Positions 5,617 to 10,107 of a stretch of DNA of 10,107 nt are shown one piece after another; positions within the stretch are counted from its first letter, which is position 1; the number at the start of each line of letters is the position of its first letter. Source of the DNA: a bacterium. GTDB taxonomy: Bacteria; Chloroflexota; Dormibacteria; UBA8260; Bog-877. Both the position numbers and the translations under genes were made by a program. The stretch covers positions 1 to 10,107 of the forward strand of contig JAKABA010000140.1 of NCBI GenBank assembly GCA_021802115.1, given 5' to 3'. The notes under the pieces were generated by a model, which saw only the letters and a list, made by a program, of their open reading frames with translations, had not been told where the DNA came from and did not search any database.

Positions 5617-6030
5617 ATGCGACCAGATGCTGCCGGAGGCTACGGGCGGCAGACCGCCTGCAGGGGCATTCGGGGTGCGACCACGGTGGATCGGGCCGCG
5701 GGTCCCGAGCGGATGGAGGTCGTGGTCGGTGAGCTGCTCGAGGCGATGAGCGGTCCCAACGGGGTGGCTCCAGAGGATGTGGCTGCCCTGATCTTCACCC
5801 TCCAGGACGATCTGGGACCGGTCAACCCCGCCGCCGCCGCGCGCGCTCTGGGCTACTCGAATGTGCCCTTGCTGATGGTGAGGGAGCACGGCGGGGACAC
5901 CAGGGTGGGGCGCTGCCTGCGCGCGCTGATGCTGGTCAACTCGACCCTCTCACAGGCGCAGGTGCGCCACGCCTACCTCGGTGGCGCAGCCGGGCTGCGC
6001 CCGGACCTGGCGGAGGGAGAACGGCTGTGA
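5617..6030 (+). CDS. aroH: Chorismate mutase, AroH class
   Basis: Converts chorismate to prephenate, the common precursor of Tyr and Phe. The 137-residue protein has the AroH fold signature CRGIRGATTV at 15-24 and ends with VRHAYLGGAAGLRPDL at 116-131. Against Bacillus subtilis AroH as I remember it, the key residues are kept: Arg19 (R7), Glu90 (E78), Arg102 (R90), Tyr120 (Y108) and Arg128 (R116). Two pocket positions differ: F57 aligns with Asn70 and K60 with Ala73, in DLGPVNPAAAARAL. ATG 5617 is chosen for its AGGAGG 7 nt upstream. The frame is open back to an ATG overlapping the trpG stop, but that extension is not protein-like. Residues 1-14 are extra relative to the Bacillus enzyme. The stop overlaps the DAHP synthase GTG start by 4 nt. 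Confidence 0.92.
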   Translation: MRPDAAGGYGRQTACRGIRGATTVDRAAGPERMEVVVGELLEAMSGPNGVAPEDVAALIFTLQDDLGPVNPAAAARALGYSNVPLLMVREHGGDTRVGRCLRALMLVNSTLSQAQVRHAYLGGAAGLRPDLAEGERL

Positions 6031-7043
6031 TCGTGATGGAGGCGCATGCCTCCCAGACCCAGGTCCGGGCGGTGGTCCAGCGAGTGCGCCAGCTGGGGTT
6101 CACCCCCCATGTGTCGCACGGTCGGGAGCGGACCATCGTCGGGGTGGTCGGCCACGAGACCGACACGGACCTGGACAGCCTGGGTGCGCTGGAGGGGGTG
6201 GAGCGGGTGGTCCGGGTGCTTCACGACTACCCCCTCGCCAGCCGCGACTTCCACCCCATGGACAGGACCATCACCCTCGCCAACGGAGCGGTTCTGGGGG
6301 GAGGGGGAGTCCTCATGATGGCGGGGCCATGCGCGGTGGAGGGCAGAGAGCAGTTGGAGGAGGCGGCGGCCTGCGTGGCCGCCCTGGGGGTCAGGGTGCT
6401 GCGGGGAGGCGCGTTCAAGCCCAGAACGTCGCCCTACTCCTTCCAGGGGTTGGGCGAGGAGGGGCTGCGGATGCTCCGCTCCGTGGCCGACCGTCACCAG
6501 CTGATGGTGATCACCGAGGTGCTGGCCAGTGAGGACGTGGAGCTGGTGGCACGCTACGCCGATGTCCTCCAGATCGGCGCCCGCAACATGCAGAACTACC
6601 GCCTCCTCCAGGCCTGCGGGGCGGTGGACCGGCCCGTGCTGCTGAAACGGGGCCTGTCGGCGACGATCGACGAGTGGCTGCAGGCGGCCGAATACATCCT
6701 GGCCGGGGGAAACCAGCAGGTGGCACTGTGCGAGCGCGGCATTCGCGGGTTTGAGCCCAGCGTGCGTTTCACTCTCGACATAACCGCGGTTCCGGTGCTG
6801 AAGCGTCTGACCTCGCTGCCCTTGGTGGTGGACCCCAGCCACGCCGCCGGCCGCGCCGACTACGTGGGGGCGATCGCTCGGGCGGCGGTGGCGGCGGGGG
6901 CCGATGGGCTCCTGGTGGAGGTTCACCCGCGGCCCGCCGAGGCGCTTTCTGACGGAGCGCAATCGCTGGACCCCGGCGCCTTCCAAAAGCTGGTGGGAGA
7001 GGTGAACCGGATCGCGGCCGCAGTGGGGAGAGCTGACACTTGA
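6027..7043 (+). CDS. aroF: 3-deoxy-7-phosphoheptulonate (DAHP) synthase, type I-beta with ferredoxin-like domain
   Basis: Condenses phosphoenolpyruvate and erythrose 4-phosphate, the entry step of the shikimate pathway. The 338-residue protein has an N-terminal ferredoxin-like regulatory domain (about 1-70, the site of Tyr/Phe feedback in the Thermotoga maritima enzyme), then a TIM barrel with AGPCAVEG (99-106), RGGAFKPRTSPYSFQGLG (126-143), QIGARNMQNY (182-191), LLKRGLSAT (205-213) and DPSHAAGR (269-276). The metal ligands fall at Cys102, His272, Glu298 and Asp309, the same numbers I recall for the T. maritima enzyme, which is also 338 residues. GTG 6027 overlaps the aroH stop (GTGA) and has GGAGGGAG about 7 nt upstream. 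The symbol varies between species (aroF, aroG or aroA). Confidence 0.95.
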   Translation: MIVMEAHASQTQVRAVVQRVRQLGFTPHVSHGRERTIVGVVGHETDTDLDSLGALEGVERVVRVLHDYPLASRDFHPMDRTITLANGAVLGGGGVLMMAGPCAVEGREQLEEAAACVAALGVRVLRGGAFKPRTSPYSFQGLGEEGLRMLRSVADRHQLMVITEVLASEDVELVARYADVLQIGARNMQNYRLLQACGAVDRPVLLKRGLSATIDEWLQAAEYILAGGNQQVALCERGIRGFEPSVRFTLDITAVPVLKRLTSLPLVVDPSHAAGRADYVGAIARAAVAAGADGLLVEVHPRPAEALSDGAQSLDPGAFQKLVGEVNRIAAAVGRADT

Positions 7044-7903
7044 ACGGATTGGGGGTTGTCTGCGTGGTGGGGGCAGGTCAGATCGGCACCTCGATCGGGA
7101 TGGCGCTGAGGGGATCCGCCGCCGCCGTGGCGGATGAGGTCCTGCTCTGGGACGTGGACCCCGCCCGGCGCGCGCGCTGCCTCGTCCTCGGAGGGGCGGA
7201 CCGGGGCTTGGTGGATGCCGAGGAGGTGTTGGCGGCGGACGTCATCGTCCTGGCCATCCCGGTGTCGGAGGTGGTGCGATGGGTAGAGACCTGGGGTGGC
7301 CAGGTCTCGCCGGACACCCTGGTGGTCGACACCGGCAGCGCCAAGCAGGCCGTGGTGGCGGCGATGCGCTCCCACCTGAGGGCAGGGACGCACGGGATCG
7401 GTGGCCACCCGGTGTGCGGGAATGAGGGTCGTGGCCCGGACGCCGGCGACCCCGAGATGCTCAAGGGGGCTGTCTTCGTGCTCACCCCGCTGGCCGACGA
7501 CGCCACCGCGCTGGAGCGGGCCCGGGCGCTGGTTGATGCGCTGGGCTCTCAGCCCGTGGTGCTGGACGCCGCCCGCCACGACGAGATCCTGGCGGTGTCC
7601 AGCCATCTGCCCCATCTGGTGGCGGCGGCCCTGGTCGAACTGGTGCCGGACGCCGGGCCCGAGACAGAGCTGTGGCGTCGGTTGCTCGGTCCAGGCTTCA
7701 GCGGCGCCACCCGGCTGGCGGCGAGCGACCCTGAGATGGTGGCCAGTTTCCTGGCCGCCAACGCCGGCCCCCTCAGGCAGGCCGTGGGCGAGCTTCAGCG
7801 GGCTCTGCGCGAGTGGGAGGCGGAGGTCGCATCCCCGAGGTCACTGGCTGCACGGCTGGAAAGGGCGTCCAGCCGCCGCGCCGCCCTGCTCGGAGACTGC
7901 TGA
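7040..7903 (+). CDS. tyrA: Prephenate (or arogenate) dehydrogenase
   Basis: Oxidatively decarboxylates prephenate to 4-hydroxyphenylpyruvate (or arogenate to Tyr). The 287-residue protein has the Rossmann motif GAGQIG at 11-16 and an acidic residue, Asp38, at the end of strand 2 that favours NAD+. It also has VVDTGSAK at 95-102, GGHPVCGNEGRG at 121-132, SSHLPH at 187-192 and TRLAASDPEM at 224-233. No C-terminal ACT domain is present. The family usually reads GGHPMAGSE; here Val-Cys-Gly-Asn replaces Met-Ala-Gly-Ser. TTG 7040 is chosen because it overlaps the DAHP synthase stop (TTGA) and a GGAG-containing site lies about 8 nt upstream; a TTG at 7049 is too far from it. Which of the two substrates is used cannot be decided from sequence alone. 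Confidence 0.93.
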   Translation: MNGLGVVCVVGAGQIGTSIGMALRGSAAAVADEVLLWDVDPARRARCLVLGGADRGLVDAEEVLAADVIVLAIPVSEVVRWVETWGGQVSPDTLVVDTGSAKQAVVAAMRSHLRAGTHGIGGHPVCGNEGRGPDAGDPEMLKGAVFVLTPLADDATALERARALVDALGSQPVVLDAARHDEILAVSSHLPHLVAAALVELVPDAGPETELWRRLLGPGFSGATRLAASDPEMVASFLAANAGPLRQAVGELQRALREWEAEVASPRSLAARLERASSRRAALLGDC

Positions 7904-9198
7904 TGGCGCTCAGGACCCTGGGCTCCAGCTCCGGTCTGAGGGGGCGGTGCTCGGTTCCGGGTGACAAGTCGATCTCCCACCGCGCCGCCCTGCTCTCGAC
8001 CCTCGCCCGGGGCGAGACCCGCCTCAAGGGATACTCCGACGCGGCTGACTGTCGCGCCAGCCTGGCGGCTGTGCGAGCCCTTGGGGGGGAGGTCGTGGGT
8101 GAGTCGGACCAGCTCGTGCTGAGCCCTCCGAGCTGGTCGGCAACGTCGGGCCCAGCACCGCAGCGGATCGACTGCTCGCGGTCGGGCACCACCATGCGAC
8201 TCCTGACCGGCCTTCTGGCGGGGAGCTCGCAGCTGTTCCGGTTGGAAGGCGACCCCCAGCTGATGCGGCGTCCGATGGCGCGGGTGGCCGAGCCCCTGAG
8301 GTCCATGGGGGCGCAGGTGGAGCTGTCGGTCGCGGGCACCGCGCCGATCCTCATCCGCGGCGGAGACCTCCATGGGATCACCCACCGCCCCGATGTGGCC
8401 AGCGCCCAGGTCAAGTCCGCGGTTCTCCTGGCGGGGTTGCAGGCGCAGGGCGAGACCGTGGTTGAGGAACGCATCGCGACCAGGGATCACACCGAGCGCC
8501 TGCTCACCATGATGGGTGCCCGCCTGGACCGAGAGTCCACAGCCGGTTCGGCTCTCATCCGGGTCATGGCGGGGCCGCTGCATCCGCTCAGACTTCGCAT
8601 CCCCGGGGACGCGTCGTCGGCGGCCGTGATCGCGGCCGCGGCGGCGCTGGTTCCAGGGTCTGACGTCGTCATCGAGGGGGTAAGCCTCAATCCGACCCGA
8701 ACAAGGTTCCTGGAGGTGCTGGCACGCATGGGGTCCGAGGTGGACCAGGAGGTGCTGGAATCCCCGGACAGTCTGGAGCCCAGCGGCACGGTCAGGGTCC
8801 GGTACAGGCCGCTGCGGGCGGTGCGGGTGGGAGAGGAGGAGGTGCCGGACCTCATCGACGAACTCCCCCTGGTGGGGCTGCTGGCGACCCAGGCCGAGGG
8901 GGTGTCCGAGGTCACCGGCGCCGGGGAGCTGAGGGTGAAGGAGAGCGACCGCATCAGGGGGCTGGTGGAGGGCCTGCGGGCCCTGGGCGCCAACGCGGAG
9001 GAGATGGAAGATGGCTTCGCCGTGATCGGAAGGACGGATCTCCGGGGCGGGGTCTGCGACTCCCTTGGTGACCACCGGCTGGCGATGACCTTCACCCTGG
9101 CCGGCCTGATCTCCAAGGAGCCGACCACGGTGCTGGGGAGGGAGTTCATCCCCGACTCCTTCCCGGGGTTCGACGAGTGCCTGGGGCGTCTGCTGTGA
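7903..9198 (+). CDS. aroA: 3-phosphoshikimate 1-carboxyvinyltransferase (EPSP synthase)
   Basis: Transfers the enolpyruvyl group of PEP to shikimate 3-phosphate; this is the target of glyphosate. The 431-residue protein has PGDKSISHR at 19-27 (Lys22), SGTTMRLLTGLLA at 94-106, SAQVKSAVLLAG at 167-178, RDHTERLL at 194-201, PGDASSAA at 234-241, DELPL with Asp319, ELRVKESDRI at 342-351 and GDHRLAMT at 389-396 (Arg392). The loop normally reading GN-SGTT is Cys-Ser-Arg-SGTT here, replacing the usual Gly-Asn with Ser92-Arg93. ATG 7903 shares one base with the tyrA stop (TGATG) and has GGAG 7 nt upstream; the frame is open further upstream inside tyrA but lacks family similarity. Confidence 0.96.
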   Translation: MALRTLGSSSGLRGRCSVPGDKSISHRAALLSTLARGETRLKGYSDAADCRASLAAVRALGGEVVGESDQLVLSPPSWSATSGPAPQRIDCSRSGTTMRLLTGLLAGSSQLFRLEGDPQLMRRPMARVAEPLRSMGAQVELSVAGTAPILIRGGDLHGITHRPDVASAQVKSAVLLAGLQAQGETVVEERIATRDHTERLLTMMGARLDRESTAGSALIRVMAGPLHPLRLRIPGDASSAAVIAAAAALVPGSDVVIEGVSLNPTRTRFLEVLARMGSEVDQEVLESPDSLEPSGTVRVRYRPLRAVRVGEEEVPDLIDELPLVGLLATQAEGVSEVTGAGELRVKESDRIRGLVEGLRALGANAEEMEDGFAVIGRTDLRGGVCDSLGDHRLAMTFTLAGLISKEPTTVLGREFIPDSFPGFDECLGRLL

Positions 9199-10046
9199 CC
9201 GAGCAGCTGGCGCTCATCGGCGCCCCGGTGCACCACAGCCCATCGCCGGCCATGCACCAGGCCGCCTTTTCCGCGCTCGGGTTGGACTGGCACTACTCGG
9301 CCATCGAGGTGGCCGCGGGTGGGCTTCCCGCGATCTGGCCCGAGTTGCGTGCCCGCCTTCTGGGGGCCAATATCACCACCCCTCACAAGGAAGCGGCGGC
9401 CCAGCTCGTGGACCAGGCGTCCCCTGAGGCCCGGGCGGTGCGGTCGGTGAACACGGTGGTGTTCGGCGGTGACGAGGTGTTCGGAGCCACCACCGACGGC
9501 ACCGGGTTCATGCGGGCCCTGGCCGAGGCCGGTCACGCGCGGCCGCGCGCGGCCCTCATTCTGGGTTCTGGTGGCGCCGCTCGAGCTGTTGCCGGAGCCC
9601 TCCTGGCGGCTTTCTGCCGGGTGACCCTGGCGGCGCGCAACCGGGCTCGGGCCGAGGCGGCGGCATCCCAGCTGAGCGACGGCGGCGATGCGGCGATTTC
9701 GGTGATCTCACTGGACCACCACTGGATCTCGGAGACCGTGGAGAAGTGCGACCTCCTGGTCAACGCCACCACCGTCGGATCCAGTCCGCATCCCGAGGCC
9801 TGCCCGCTCCCAACGGAGGTCCCACTTCACCCCGGACTCACGGTGTTCGACCTGGTCTACGGTCGCGAGCCCACCGAATTGCTCCGCCGGGCGGGCCGGG
9901 CAGGCTGCCGCACCATCCCCGGGGTGGAGATGCTGGTGCACCAGGCGGCTCAATCCCTGGAGATCTGGTCAGGGCTGAGGCCTCCCATCGAGATCATGCG
10001 CGAGGCTGCGACTCTACATCTGGAACGGCAAGGGGTGGCGCCGTGA
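9195..10046 (+). CDS. aroE: Shikimate dehydrogenase (NADP+)
   Basis: Reduces 3-dehydroshikimate to shikimate. The 283-residue protein has the shikimate-binding HSPSPAMH at 14-21 (Ser15, Ser17), NITTPHKEAA at 59-68 with catalytic Lys65, SVNTVVF at 84-90, TTDGTGF at 99-105 with catalytic Asp101, the dinucleotide-binding LGSGGAARA at 123-131, the NADP-site NATTVG at 190-195, and GVEMLVHQAAQSLEIWSG at 243-260. Arg148 and Arg150 in AARNRAR fit NADP+ binding. GTG 9195 is chosen because it overlaps the aroA stop (GTGA) and begins MTEQLALIGAPVHHS, the usual N-terminus. A GTG at 9177 would add six residues. The stop overlaps the aroC start. Confidence 0.95.
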   Translation: MTEQLALIGAPVHHSPSPAMHQAAFSALGLDWHYSAIEVAAGGLPAIWPELRARLLGANITTPHKEAAAQLVDQASPEARAVRSVNTVVFGGDEVFGATTDGTGFMRALAEAGHARPRAALILGSGGAARAVAGALLAAFCRVTLAARNRARAEAAASQLSDGGDAAISVISLDHHWISETVEKCDLLVNATTVGSSPHPEACPLPTEVPLHPGLTVFDLVYGREPTELLRRAGRAGCRTIPGVEMLVHQAAQSLEIWSGLRPPIEIMREAATLHLERQGVAP

Positions 10047-10107
10047 GCCTGCGCCTGCTCACGGCCGGGGAGTCGCACGGCCCCGAACTTGTGGCCATCC
10101 TGGATGG
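10043..10107 (+). CDS. aroC: Chorismate synthase (5' end only)
   Basis: The first 21 codons lie in the window before the right edge. The sequence MSLRLLTAGESHGPELVAIL matches the characteristic N-terminus of chorismate synthase (LRxLTAGESHGPxLVAI), whose TAGESHG segment is part of the FMN and EPSP site. The GTG start shares the bases GTGA with the aroE stop. The enzyme converts EPSP to chorismate, completing the pathway whose product feeds TrpE and AroH. Confidence 0.93.
   Translation, partial: MSLRLLTAGESHGPELVAILD

Noticed and set aside
1..10107. CRISPR arrays, insertion sequences, tRNA or rRNA genes, phage or toxin-antitoxin modules
   Set aside because: No regularly spaced repeats, transposase-like proteins, tRNA-like cloverleafs or such gene families were seen on either strand.

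Overview
This is a high-GC bacterial window (roughly 70% GC by eye), densely packed, with many GTG and TTG starts and many 1-4 nt gene overlaps. It suggests a high-GC lineage such as Actinomycetota, Chloroflexota or Dormibacterota. I cannot place it more precisely: no rRNA or marker protein is present, and the family resemblances below come from memory rather than a search.

Left part (1-3074), accessory. A PIG3-type quinone oxidoreductase runs off the left edge on the minus strand. It diverges, across about 114 bp in which I see no clear promoter, from an ECF sigma factor whose stop overlaps the GTG start of a zinc-finger, single-pass anti-sigma factor of RskA type. A convergent minus-strand gene encodes an extended-SDR (epimerase/dehydratase-like) protein.

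Right part (3104-10107), aromatic amino acid synthesis on the plus strand in two blocks. Block 1 is trpE-trpG (anthranilate synthase). It is preceded by a promoter, a 21-codon leader peptide containing Trp-Arg-Trp, and a strong intrinsic terminator 18 nt before the trpE start. This is a classical trp attenuator. Block 2 is aroH (chorismate mutase), DAHP synthase (type I-beta), tyrA, aroA, aroE and the first codons of aroC, each gene overlapping the next. It covers entry to the shikimate pathway, three of its later steps (shikimate dehydrogenase, EPSP synthase, chorismate synthase) and the Tyr branch. TrpEG draws chorismate toward Trp; AroH plus TyrA draws it toward Tyr (and Phe).

The most interesting stretch is the 263-bp gap between trpG and aroH (5354-5616). 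It has its own candidate promoter, an undocumented 33-codon ORF carrying Phe-Tyr-Ser-Tyr in an AT-rich patch, and overlapping mutually exclusive hairpins. One hairpin masks the aroH Shine-Dalgarno sequence, and a 14-bp long-range stem would unmask it. I propose it as a Phe/Tyr-sensing leader that partners the Trp-sensing leader upstream of trpE. The leader peptide and RNA fold are inferences from reading the sequence by hand.
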